Program-made: the position numbers and the translations under genes | Shown here: positions 25,118 through 32,724 of the stretch, one piece after another | Layout of the letters: every line of letters begins with the position of its first letter | Numbering within the stretch: position 1 is the first letter of the stretch | The notes under the pieces: generated by a model | Told to the model about the DNA's origin: nothing | What the model saw: only the letters and a program-made list of their open reading frames with translations | The model's database searches: none | Origin: Bacteroidota bacterium | Lineage (GTDB): Bacteria; Bacteroidota; Bacteroidia; Sphingobacteriales; Sphingobacteriaceae | NCBI GenBank assembly: GCA_013286985.1 | Contig: JABDEQ010000022.1 | Location: forward strand, 1 to 32,724 | DNA: 32,724 bases | Direction: 5' to 3'

Positions 25118-25905
25118 ATGAATGTTCACGATGCGGACGAAATAAAAAAAGAATTCCAGCTGGAACGAGTGATTTTTTTAGCGATGCGGTTTTTGCCATT
25201 ATCATAACTATTATGATAATGGATGTAAAGCTGCCCGAAGTTGAAAGATACAAATCGGCCACAGCGGCAAAAGATGCCTTTTTACACATCTTACCGAAGC
25301 TAACCGGCTATGCCGTTAGTTTTTATGCCGTTGGGGCCTTTTGGATGAAACACCTGCGCATATTCAGCTTTTTAAAAGATTATAGCCTGCAATTGATAAC
25401 CATTAATCTTCTTTTTTTATTCAGCGTATCGCTTTTTCCTTTTGCCTTGTCGTTTTTCTTTAACAGCGCGCAGGTAATGCAATATACATGGGGCGTTTTC
25501 ACTTATGTAAGCATTTACCAGCTCACCAATTTTACGCAAACTATGCTCATTGGGTATTTAATTAAAAACAAGGAAGAGCTTTGCTATAGAACTGGTGAAA
25601 TAGAACATATTTTGCACTGGAAGGTGAAAAAGCTCGATTACTTTGCCGCCCCTGTTGTTGCCTTATTAATTGCCTGCACCATATATTTTGATTTGGATGC
25701 GCGTACCAGCTATTATATTGTATTTGCACCCATAATAGTTTATAATGTGGTAACCCAGAAACTTAAAAAATACTATTATCCACATCATAAAGAAGAAAGA
25801 GTTACTTTCCTTTCCTTATTTGGCCGCATTAAAAGTGCGCAACCCGCTGTTCATAAAAATAGTGTAGCACCGGCTCATCACACAAAACAAAAAGCGACCA
25901 AATAA
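25118..25905 (+). pseudogene. TMEM175 (DUF1211)-family potassium channel gene, frameshifted
   Basis: An ATG at 25118 opens MNVHDADEIKKEFQLERVIF and then drifts into a stop. The expected family sequence FSDAVFAIIITIMIMDVKLP is encoded in the next frame, which stays open to 25905. The break is at a run of seven T (25173-25179); eight T would restore one frame of about 262 residues. The FSD motif lining the TMEM175 pore falls exactly at the break. Six membrane segments can be counted across the joined frame, followed by a basic tail rich in Lys and His. An ATG at 25213 would start inside the first helix and lose the FSD motif. This could be a real mutation, a slippage site, or a base-call error. 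Confidence 0.75.
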
Positions 25906-25910
25906 GCCTG

Positions 25911-26477
25911 CTACTTACCCTGTGATGAACTGGTATCATCAGGCATAATGGATCCGCAGCGCGAAAAATACTTGTAAGTATAGGGATCGTGTAATTTGGT
26001 GATCATTACGCCATGCGATGAACTGGCATGAACATAATACCCATTTTGAAGGTAAATACCTACATGGCTAAATTTCTTTCCATCATAATCAAAAAAAACC
26101 AAATCGCCTTCGGTCAATTGTTCTTCATATTTACGTTTAATGATATTAACCTGCTGACCGGTTGTACGGGGTATATTGATGCCGTAAACCTGTTGTTCAA
26201 GCAATAGAGCCAATCCCGAGCAATCTATACCATCCTTGTCTAATCCGCCAAATTTATAAGGCGTGCCCATCCACTGATCAATAAAGGCATATAAACGGCC
26301 ATTTTGAATGTCACTCTGATCTACCCCTAAAATAACAGCATATTTTTCGGCAATATTGGTTTGTGGTTTAACCACCTCGCCCGGTTCGCCCCTTAAAACT
26401 GCTTTACGGGAATGGCATGACGAAAAGCCAATAATAAACAACAGCAAAATGCAATACAGGTAGTGTACTTTATTCAT
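25911..26477 (-). CDS. NlpC/P60 (C40) peptidoglycan hydrolase, lipoprotein
   Basis: This is a cell-wall endopeptidase that cuts peptide cross-links. The N-terminus ends in a lipobox (IIGFSSC), so the protein should be lipid-anchored. The catalytic domain (about residues 65-180) has the Cys in DKDGIDCSGLALLLE, the first His in FSHVGIYLQNG, and a following YYVHASSSHGV block that supplies the third polar residue. The length of 188 residues fits the family. The stop is 6 bp from the end of the TMEM175-type gene, convergent. mutS lies 391 bp upstream on the same strand, with a palindromic element between. Confidence 0.93.
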   Translation of the reverse strand: MNKVHYLYCILLLFIIGFSSCHSRKAVLRGEPGEVVKPQTNIAEKYAVILGVDQSDIQNGRLYAFIDQWMGTPYKFGGLDKDGIDCSGLALLLEQQVYGINIPRTTGQQVNIIKRKYEEQLTEGDLVFFDYDGKKFSHVGIYLQNGYYVHASSSHGVMITKLHDPYTYKYFSRCGSIMPDDTSSSQGK

Positions 26478-26632
26478 ACCCTAAAAATACGGGCAAACGC
26501 CTATTAGGGTTATGCTGATATTGTTAACATATTAACAATTGGGCAAGTAAAACATCAAAATGACATTCATTCGTGAAAGAATGCTTTAATAATTAAATTA
26601 AGGGAAGGCTCCATAGACGATGTCATTAGGCA

Positions 26633-26821
26633 ATTGGAAAAGCTCTTTTCCAATCGCTATTATTACCTTCTTTGCGCGAAGCGGAGAGAAGGTCAACCAG
26701 CGCAGCGTCATCGGGATGAGTCGATACCGCCAATGCATTTACCTTAATACCGCTCGCATAGTTGACTCACCCGAACGTTGCTTCGCTCGTTCACCCTCTC
26801 TTTTGCAAGCAAAAAAGAGGG
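26633..26821. repeat. Palindromic intergenic element between mutS and the C40 gene
   Basis: The gap 26478-26868 holds several inverted repeats. ATTGGAAAAG/CTTTTCCAAT (26633-26654) is a perfect 22 bp palindrome. A stem CCTTCT/AGAAGG (26666-26692) and a 13 bp stem CCCTCTCTTTTGC/GCAAAAAAGAGGG (26794-26821, one mismatch) sit at the two ends of a larger imperfect inverted repeat. Its left arm (about 26685-26722) and right arm (about 26763-26800) match at roughly three positions in four. There is no convincing gene. The rest of the gap is AT-rich and featureless. Confidence 0.6.
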
Positions 26822-26868
26822 TTTGGGAAATTAATTCTTAAATTAATGATATTGGTCACCTATACTCC

Positions 26869-29478
26869 CTACCCTTTTATCACCCGCTGTATCTCATCCA
26901 GTTTCATTAATGCTTCAACTGGTGTTAAAGTGTTTACATCCAGATTATTCAGCGTATCGCGAATTTTTACCAGTACCGGGTCATCAATAGAAAACATCTG
27001 CATTTGTACAGCTTGCTTTTGCACCTTGCGGATGCTTTCTTTAATATGCTCCCCTCCTGTCCGCTCGTTTTCCAGTTTTTTGAGGATCTCATTGGCCCGG
27101 CTCAGCACTTTAGGCGGCATACCAGCCAGCTTAGCCACGTGGATACCAAAACTATGCTCGCTGCCACCGGGCACCAGCTTTCTTAAAAAAATAATTTGAT
27201 GCCCAACCTCTTTTACCGATACATTAAAGTTTTTGATACGATTAAAGCTATTGCTCAGCTCATTCAGCTCATGGTAATGCGTAGCAAATAAGGTTTTAGC
27301 ACGGGCATTAGGCTGATTATGCAGAAACTCTGCAATTGACCAGGCGATAGAGATCCCATCATAGGTAGAGGTGCCGCGACCTATTTCATCCAATAAAATC
27401 AAACTCCGGTCTGATAAATTATTCAGAATACTGGCCGTTTCGTTCATCTCCACCATAAAGGTTGATTCGCCCGACGACAGGTTGTCTGATGCACCCACCC
27501 TTGTAAATATCTTATCAACCAAACCAATAGACGCATCTTTGGCTGGCACAAAGCAACCCATTTGCGCCATCAGCACAATCAGCCCGGTTTGCCGCAGTAA
27601 AGCCGACTTACCCGCCATATTGGGCCCGGTGATAATAATTATTTGCTGTATTTCCGAATCCAGGTAAACATCATTGGTGATGTATTCTTCGCCCAAAGGC
27701 AAATTCCGTTCAATAACCGGATGCCGCCCGCCTTTAATATCAATTACCTTACTATCATTTACATCAGGTTTAACATAGTAGTTTTTGATGGATATGGTTG
27801 CAAAATTAAGCAGCACATCTAACCGGGCAATCAGCTGCGCGTTAAGCTGGATAGGCTTTATATATTCGGCCAACGAATAAAGCAAATCGTTGTATAGGCG
27901 GGTTTCAAGCGCCAGAATTTTTTCTTCGGCACCTAAAATCTGTTCTTCATATTCCTTTAGCTCCGGGGTAATATAGCGCTCCGCGTTTACCAGGGTTTGT
28001 TTCCTTATCCACTCAGCGGGCACCTTATCCCTGTGGCTGTGGGTAACCTCCAAATAATAACCAAAAACATTGTTAAACGATACTTTTAGCGATGGTATAC
28101 CTGTCAGCTCAGCTTCACGTTTTTGTATTTCCAGCAAGTAACCTTTGCCGCCAAAGGCAATTTTGCGCAAATGGTCAAGCTCTTCGTTAATACCTTCGTT
28201 CATTACCCCGCCCTTTACCAGCATAACCGGGGGCTCGGCGCTCAGCTCTTTTTCAATCTTTTCGCCGATAAGGGTACATGGATTAAGCTGCTCGGCAATG
28301 GCCTGCAAAGGTTTATTGGCCGATGTTTCGCCCAGCTTTTTAATGGTTTCAATAGCCCTTAAAGCTTTTTTAAGCTGACAGACTTCGCGCGGATTGGCCT
28401 TTTGTAAACCTATCTTGGAAATCAATCGTTCCAGATCACCAATCAGCCTGATATTTTGTTTCAGCGTTTCCCGCAGCTCTTCGTGCTCAATTAAAAACTC
28501 CACTACGCCCAGGCGGTCGTTAATCGGCTTAATTTCTTTCAGGGGCATCACTATCCAGCGGCGAAGCAACCGGGCGCCCATGGGCGAGCAGGTTTCATCC
28601 AGCACTTCAACCAATGTATGCGCATTTTCATTGGCTGAGCCAACCAGTTCCAGGTTACGTACGCTGTAACGGTCGAGCCACAGGTACCTATCCTCCTCAA
28701 TCCGGCTGATGACCGAAATGTGCTGTAGGTTACGGTGTTCTGTTTCGTTCAGATAATGCAAAGCAACACCCGCTGCCACAATACCTAAATTCAATTTATC
28801 TATCCCAAAACCTTTTAATGATTTTACCCCGAAATGTTTCAGCAAAACTTCGGTAGCGTAATCGCCGCTATAGGGCCATTCGTCAAGGGTATAGGTATAA
28901 AAGCGGTCGCCGTAATTATCTTTAAAATCCTGCTGCCTGCTTTTAGGGTATATCACTTCGCTGGGCGAGTAACTTTGCAGCAGCTTATCAATATATTCAA
29001 TACTACCCTGCGCAGTTAAAAACTCACCGGTTGATATATCTATCAGGGCAATACCAATGCTGTTCTTTTCAAAATAAAGCGAAGCCAGGTAGTTATTGCT
29101 CTTCTGATTCAGTATGTTATCGCTAATGGCTACTCCGGGTGTAACCAGTTCGGTAACCCCGCGTTTTACTATGGTTTTGGTAGTTTTCGGATCTTCCAAT
29201 TGATCGCAAATAGCCACGCGTTGCCCCGCTCTTACCAGTTTGGGTAAATAAGTGTCTAATGAATGATGCGGAAAACCGGCCAGCTCAATATGCGTGGCTG
29301 CGCCGTTGGCCCTGCGGGTGAGCACAATACCCAATATGCCGGCGGCCTTAATAGCGTCTTCTCCAAATGTTTCGTAAAAATCTCCCACACGGAAAAGCAG
29401 TAATGCACCGGGGTACTTACCTTTTATCTGGTTGTACTGCTGCATCAGCGGCGTTTCCTTATTCGTATCCTTTGCCAA
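26869..29478 (-). CDS. mutS: DNA mismatch repair protein MutS
   Basis: MutS binds base mismatches and starts repair with MutL. The mismatch-reading domain has [17 protein letters not shown] with the Phe-x-Glu motif. The connector, core and clamp follow (about residues 130-560). The ATPase domain has Walker [16 protein letters not shown] (about residues 617-631), the signature [14 protein letters not shown], Walker [17 protein letters not shown], and [13 protein letters not shown]. The C-terminal helical domain has [13 protein letters not shown]. The length of 869 residues is standard for MutS1. The start codon is TTG at 29478, since no ATG precedes the conserved KETPLMQQY block. A near-consensus -7 box (TAACTTTA) lies upstream. 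Confidence 0.97.
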   Translation of the reverse strand: MAKDTNKETPLMQQYNQIKGKYPGALLLFRVGDFYETFGEDAIKAAGILGIVLTRRANGAATHIELAGFPHHSLDTYLPKLVRAGQRVAICDQLEDPKTTKTIVKRGVTELVTPGVAISDNILNQKSNNYLASLYFEKNSIGIALIDISTGEFLTAQGSIEYIDKLLQSYSPSEVIYPKSRQQDFKDNYGDRFYTYTLDEWPYSGDYATEVLLKHFGVKSLKGFGIDKLNLGIVAAGVALHYLNETEHRNLQHISVISRIEEDRYLWLDRYSVRNLELVGSANENAHTLVEVLDETCSPMGARLLRRWIVMPLKEIKPINDRLGVVEFLIEHEELRETLKQNIRLIGDLERLISKIGLQKANPREVCQLKKALRAIETIKKLGETSANKPLQAIAEQLNPCTLIGEKIEKELSAEPPVMLVKGGVMNEGINEELDHLRKIAFGGKGYLLEIQKREAELTGIPSLKVSFNNVFGYYLEVTHSHRDKVPAEWIRKQTLVNAERYITPELKEYEEQILGAEEKILALETRLYNDLLYSLAEYIKPIQLNAQLIARLDVLLNFATISIKNYYVKPDVNDSKVIDIKGGRHPVIERNLPLGEEYITNDVYLDSEIQQIIIITGPNMAGKSALLRQTGLIVLMAQMGCFVPAKDASIGLVDKIFTRVGASDNLSSGESTFMVEMNETASILNNLSDRSLILLDEIGRGTSTYDGISIAWSIAEFLHNQPNARAKTLFATHYHELNELSNSFNRIKNFNVSVKEVGHQIIFLRKLVPGGSEHSFGIHVAKLAGMPPKVLSRANEILKKLENERTGGEHIKESIRKVQKQAVQMQMFSIDDPVLVKIRDTLNNLDVNTLTPVEALMKLDEIQRVIKG

Positions 29479-29503
29479 TTTTTTTGTAATGCTTGTAATT
29501 GGG

Positions 29504-29511
29504 TAAAGTTA
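29504..29511 (-). promoter_or_regulatory. Likely -7 promoter element of mutS
   Basis: The minus strand reads TAACTTTA, seven of eight matches to TAnnTTTG, 25 bp before the TTG start of mutS. Confidence 0.35.
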
Positions 29512-29726
29512 GCTTATACCATTGTTTTTAACCTATTTGTGGAAAAAAGCATTCATTGTGGATTAAATCAGCATATAGCCTGGTTATATCTCAAAGGAAG
29601 CTTCAAGCTTCAAAAAAAGCCCTTTCGTTTTTTATAAAATAGCTAATCAATTAAATACTAACCAAATAACGAAACCCATTTGTAGCGTTTTAAATAAACA
29701 GCGCGTAAAACATAAAAACAGGCATT

Positions 29727-30464
29727 ATGAAAATCTTAATACTTGCTATATTACTTGCAGCATTTTGTTTATGCAGCTGCAATAAATCAGATAATTTAAA
29801 ATCGATTGATGGCTGCCCTATTGATACGGTTATCAGCAACAACTATTTAAACGATGCCAAAGAAATTGTTTACCAGCGTATTTTAAGTGGCGATTATGTG
29901 ATGGACAGCAACCAGGTACTATTTAATCAGCAAGAAGTTGATCGCGTACTTTCGGCCATACAAAGCGTGTACGCATTGCACAGCGCCCAGTCTGATAGTA
30001 TTTTTAATATCGATAAAATTCATACGTTTAAATTATATGTGTTAAACAGTATTGAATTACAGGTAAATATTAATACGCCCGAAATAAAAAACATGGTGAA
30101 CGGCCAGCCAACAGGCAACACTGCGTTTGATGGTTTATTGGCTAAGTACGGTTTTACCTATAATTCGCGCTATCCGCCCGTGCAAAACCTTCCGTTTTTG
30201 AACATCACCAGCAATACCTGGTATAACATGCAGGCACTATTGCCGATGTTTAAACAATTTTCATTTATACTAGGAGCCCAGGGTGATGGTTCTGTGGGCG
30301 ATGGCAACAAAATTATTTACCAGATAAATGGCGCCACCCGCACGCTCAATTTCAACATTGGCCTTGGCGATTGCCCGGCCGGATGTACAGGCAGCTACTC
30401 GCGGCAGTTTACTATAGATCAGAATTGTAAGGCAACCTTTATAAAATCAGCATACATTCCTTAG
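29727..30464 (+). CDS. Lipoprotein of unknown function
   Basis: The 245-residue protein starts with a lipoprotein signal (ILILAILLAAFCLCSCNKS; lipobox LCSC), so it should be anchored in a membrane. The mature part has no motif that I recognise. It contains a helical stretch around EIVYQRILSGDYVMDSNQVL and a C-terminal beta-rich section with paired cysteines (GDCPAGCTGSYSRQF, QNCKATF). The gene stands alone and converges on the pterin dehydratase gene with a 9 bp gap. Function not assigned. Confidence 0.8.
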   Translation: MKILILAILLAAFCLCSCNKSDNLKSIDGCPIDTVISNNYLNDAKEIVYQRILSGDYVMDSNQVLFNQQEVDRVLSAIQSVYALHSAQSDSIFNIDKIHTFKLYVLNSIELQVNINTPEIKNMVNGQPTGNTAFDGLLAKYGFTYNSRYPPVQNLPFLNITSNTWYNMQALLPMFKQFSFILGAQGDGSVGDGNKIIYQINGATRTLNFNIGLGDCPAGCTGSYSRQFTIDQNCKATFIKSAYIP

Positions 30465-30473
30465 ATAGATCAA

Positions 30474-30707
30474 TTAATATTTTAAAAGATCAATTTCATC
30501 GGCCAGCAGCCTGTCTTTTTGGGTAATTATGTTTCCGGCACTATGCGTATAAAGCCATATTTCAACCTTGTTATAGGTATTTGTCCAGGTTGGATGATGA
30601 TCGTGCTTTTCGGCCAGTAATGCCACCCTCGTTATAAAAGCAAATGCCGCCGAAAAATCTTTAAACTGAAAAGCCCTATAAAGCTTATTGTCGGTTTCTG
30701 TCCACAT
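30474..30707 (-). CDS. Pterin-4-alpha-carbinolamine dehydratase
   Basis: This small enzyme dehydrates 4a-hydroxy-tetrahydropterin to recycle the pterin cofactor of aromatic amino acid hydroxylases; family members are also called PhhB. The family signature is clear: [20 protein letters not shown] followed by [20 protein letters not shown], with the His-His-Pro active site. At 77 residues it is slightly shorter than many members. It lies downstream of the anchored 129-residue protein gene on the same strand, with a 78 bp gap, so they may share a transcript. Confidence 0.92.
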   Translation of the reverse strand: MWTETDNKLYRAFQFKDFSAAFAFITRVALLAEKHDHHPTWTNTYNKVEIWLYTHSAGNIITQKDRLLADEIDLLKY

Positions 30708-30785
30708 GGTTTAATTAATTGCTGTATTATCATCAACCCAAAAACCTCCAAATTGATTGCGAATATTTTTGCGGCTGTTTTAATT

Positions 30786-31175
30786 TTAGGGCTGTACAGG
30801 CGTAACCGGACGCACTTGCATCACACTATCAACCACAAACACACTTACACCCCGCCATGGTAGTGCATGAAAATATTCTTTATAATGCAGCTCCAGGTAA
30901 GCACCTGCATTTTTGTTAAGTATATCAGCAACTTTTTGATCGGTAACCGAAAACATAAACTCGTTTGATTGTATGGCTCCTTGTGTAGGGGTACGGATCC
31001 CGGCCTGAATAAGCCTGCCCTCATAGGTTTTAAAAACAACACCTTTATGCACAAAATAGTTCATGGTACCAGCCTTGGTACCATCGCCAAAAACAAAATA
31101 ATACCTGTAATATACAACGCCGGTTAAAATAAGTATTAAAACTAACGCTATTATTATTTTAATTTTTCTGTACAT
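30786..31175 (-). CDS. Membrane-anchored conserved protein of unknown function
   Basis: The 129-residue protein has an N-terminal membrane helix (IIIALVLILILTGVVYYRYY) and a compact exported domain. Recognisable stretches are GDGTKAGTMNYFVHKGVVFK, TYEGRLIQAGIRTP and LHYKEYFHALPWRGVSVFVV. Proteins with this pattern recur in Sphingobacteriaceae; some are labelled 6-phosphogluconate dehydrogenase in databases as I recall, but the sequence shows no such enzyme. No catalytic motif is visible. Confidence 0.75.
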   Translation of the reverse strand: MYRKIKIIIALVLILILTGVVYYRYYFVFGDGTKAGTMNYFVHKGVVFKTYEGRLIQAGIRTPTQGAIQSNEFMFSVTDQKVADILNKNAGAYLELHYKEYFHALPWRGVSVFVVDSVMQVRPVTPVQP

Positions 31176-31193
31176 AATATTGTTTCTAAAGGT

Positions 31194-31301
31194 TTATTGA
31201 TGTTGATCTTTTTTATACCAAAGCATTATTTCTTCAAGAAGTAACTCGCTATGGATTTTTATAAATGTTTGAGGATTTGCCGCAGTTATGTGTTTATACA
31301 T
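31194..31301 (-). CDS. Possible 35-residue small protein
   Basis: A short ATG-initiated frame reads MYKHITAANPQTFIKIHSEL followed by LLEEIMLWYKKDQHQ. It looks helical and amphipathic and stops 18 bp before the next gene on the same strand. There is no family match and only weak promoter support, so this could equally be a chance frame. Confidence 0.3.
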   Translation of the reverse strand: MYKHITAANPQTFIKIHSELLLEEIMLWYKKDQHQ

Positions 31302-31481
31302 GCTTAGGTAAATTAAAAATCTAATATACAATTATCTGTATAATCGTTATAAGCTTAATTTTATTTGCCCGATACAACACCCTGATGGGCATCAATGAGT
31401 CCAAATATGTTGAAATAGGGAAAATTTAAGAAAAACTGGAATACGCGACTTGCGATCATTAATTCTCTATAAATTTACCAT

Positions 31482-31489
31482 TATATTTA
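31482..31489 (+). promoter_or_regulatory. Likely -7 promoter element of the C1 peptidase gene
   Basis: TATATTTA matches TAnnTTTG at seven of eight positions. It leaves a leader of about 17 bases for the ATG at 31513, or about 5 bases for the ATG at 31501. The rest of the gap 31302-31480 is AT-rich and holds nothing recognisable. Confidence 0.35.
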
Positions 31490-31512
31490 GCCCTTAATTT
31501 ATGATATCCGGC

Positions 31513-32643
31513 ATGAGAAAAATCTGGTCAATAGCATTGTTTTTGATTACAGCAGGCAATGTATATGCGCAAAAAGACGTACCTGTTACCCTTAAAAAAG
31601 TGCCGGTAGCTACAGTAAAAAATCAGGGTAATACCAATACCTGCTGGTCGTTCTCAACCACCTCGCTTATTGAAACCGGCGAAATGCAAAATGCCAACAA
31701 GGATATTGATCTTTCTGAATTGTTTACTGCCCGCAACCTTTATATCGAAAAGGCAAAACGCTATATCCTTTCAAACGGAACGACATTGTTTGAAGCCGGC
31801 GGTCTCTCGCATGATGCCCTGTATGGTATACAAAAATATGGCGCTATGCCCGATGAGTTTTACCCGCGCGAAAAAGGCGTAAAATTTTCCGAAAACTCCC
31901 CCATCCAGCTCGACCAGGTGCTTAAAAACTACCTGGATTCGGTATTAAAAACAAAACCTATTGACCCTAACTGGCTGGCAGGCTTCATTAAAAAGCACGA
32001 CAATATTGTAGGCGCGCCGCCCGCTAAATTTACCTGGCAGGGTAAAGAATATACGCCTGTAACGTTTCAGCAGGAGATTTTGAAATTTAACCCGGATGAT
32101 TATGTTACCATTACCTCATTTACGCATCATCCATTTTATCAGAGCTTTCCGCTGGAAATACCCGATAACTTTTTAATGGCCGAAAAATATTTAAACGTAC
32201 CCTTAAGCGAACTGATTGATATAGCGCAATCAACCGTTCAAAAAGGTTATTCGCTGGTGGTTGATATGGATGTAAGTAACAATGGCTGGAACTGCGAAAG
32301 AAGCAGTTACGCGCTGTTTGAAAAAGACAGATTTAGCAATGTAAACAACCCGGATACTACCGAAATGGATTACAGCCCGCAACTGCGTCAGCAACTATTT
32401 GAAACACTCGAAACCCAGGACGATCACCTCATCCATGTAACCGGCATAGCTAAAAGCAAAAGCGGAAAGCTGTTTTTTATTTTAAAAGATTCATTCGGCA
32501 AAAATTACGGCCATTATAATGGCTTTGATTATATATCGGTAAACTATTTTGCCATCAATACGTTAAGTATTACAGTACCCAAAAAGGCCCTCGATCAAAA
32601 ATATTTGTCGCTGGCTGATAATAAGCCGGGCCGGGATCTTTAA
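31513..32643 (+). CDS. Exported C1-family cysteine peptidase (PepC/bleomycin hydrolase-like)
   Basis: This is a papain-fold aminopeptidase of the bleomycin-hydrolase type, exported by a signal peptide (RKIWSIALFLITAGNVYAQ). The active-site Cys lies in VKNQGNTNTCWSFSTTSLIE and the His in DDHLIHVTGIAKS. The third block reads FFILKDSFGKNYG, where papain-like enzymes normally have K-N-S-W-G, so the catalytic Asn is replaced by Asp and the Trp by Phe. The length of 376 residues is slightly short for the family. I preferred the ATG at 31513 because the signal peptide starts there; 31501 would add four residues. It stands alone near the right edge of the window. Confidence 0.87.
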   Translation: MRKIWSIALFLITAGNVYAQKDVPVTLKKVPVATVKNQGNTNTCWSFSTTSLIETGEMQNANKDIDLSELFTARNLYIEKAKRYILSNGTTLFEAGGLSHDALYGIQKYGAMPDEFYPREKGVKFSENSPIQLDQVLKNYLDSVLKTKPIDPNWLAGFIKKHDNIVGAPPAKFTWQGKEYTPVTFQQEILKFNPDDYVTITSFTHHPFYQSFPLEIPDNFLMAEKYLNVPLSELIDIAQSTVQKGYSLVVDMDVSNNGWNCERSSYALFEKDRFSNVNNPDTTEMDYSPQLRQQLFETLETQDDHLIHVTGIAKSKSGKLFFILKDSFGKNYGHYNGFDYISVNYFAINTLSITVPKKALDQKYLSLADNKPGRDL

Positions 32644-32724
32644 TCAATACCATCAGTTTAATAAACAGCTAATTTAAAAGCCAATTATTATTGCTGATGT
32701 AAATTCTATTTACTTACTTTGAAA

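Noticed and set aside
25213..25905. ATG at 25213 as the true start of the TMEM175-type protein
   Set aside because: It lies inside the first membrane helix and drops the FSD motif that the upstream frame encodes once one T is restored.
26620..27199. Two plus-strand frames of 73 and 145 residues near the mutS end
   Set aside because: They run through the palindromic element and antisense to mutS; composition is not protein-like.

Overview
The window comes from a Bacteroidota chromosome, most likely Sphingobacteriaceae (Mucilaginibacter/Pedobacter type). The evidence is a sigma factor / FecR anti-sigma / SusC-type receptor trio, a GH92 mannosidase, M13 and C40 peptidases, and repeated upstream TAnnTTTG boxes, which are the -7 element of Bacteroidota promoters. 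Most of it is ordinary chromosome. No prophage, insertion sequence, CRISPR array or rRNA operon was seen, and I found no convincing complete new system. The interest lies in a few broken genes, hairpin elements and very small genes.

Layout. 1-3.6 kb: an ECF sigma factor, a FecR-type anti-sigma factor and the N-terminal half of a SusC/RagA receptor, all on the minus strand. The receptor is broken at about position 259. The first ~258 bases encode a later piece of a SusC-type protein on the opposite strand, so this is either an inversion or a fold-back chimera at the window edge. 3.9-6.4 kb: accessory genes, namely a rifamycin ADP-ribosyltransferase (arr), a six-helix membrane protein, and an XRE-repressor/pentapeptide-repeat fusion. 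6.5-8.6 kb: an M13 metallopeptidase with a strong terminator. 8.6-9.9 kb: a roughly 1.1 kb segment next to tRNA-Ser(GCU), holding a small membrane protein, a single-domain GIY-YIG nuclease, several hairpins and a possible degraded copy of the tRNA 3' end.

9.9-16.7 kb: housekeeping genes, comprising a PgpH-like 7TM-HD phosphodiesterase, a thiolase with a secreted partner protein, a POT peptide transporter and a dolichol-phosphate-mannose-synthase-like glycosyltransferase. 16.8-22.2 kb: ruvB, a GH92 alpha-mannosidase and an exported Gfo/Idh/MocA oxidoreductase in one close run, then a secreted polysaccharide deacetylase with its own promoter. 22.4-24.6 kb: queG and a DEDDh exonuclease with an ExoX-like tail, facing each other.

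24.7-26.5 kb: a decayed gene start (DUF3857-like), a 40-residue membrane peptide, a TMEM175-family channel gene frameshifted in a run of seven T, and an NlpC/P60 lipoprotein. 26.5-29.5 kb: a palindromic intergenic element and mutS. 29.7 kb to the end: a lipoprotein, a pterin carbinolamine dehydratase, an anchored conserved protein, and a secreted C1-family (bleomycin-hydrolase/PepC-like) peptidase with an altered active-site motif.

Several annotated starts were moved downstream because a TAnnTTTG box lies inside the longer reading frame or because a signal peptide begins at an internal Met. Family names come from reading the translations; no database search was run.
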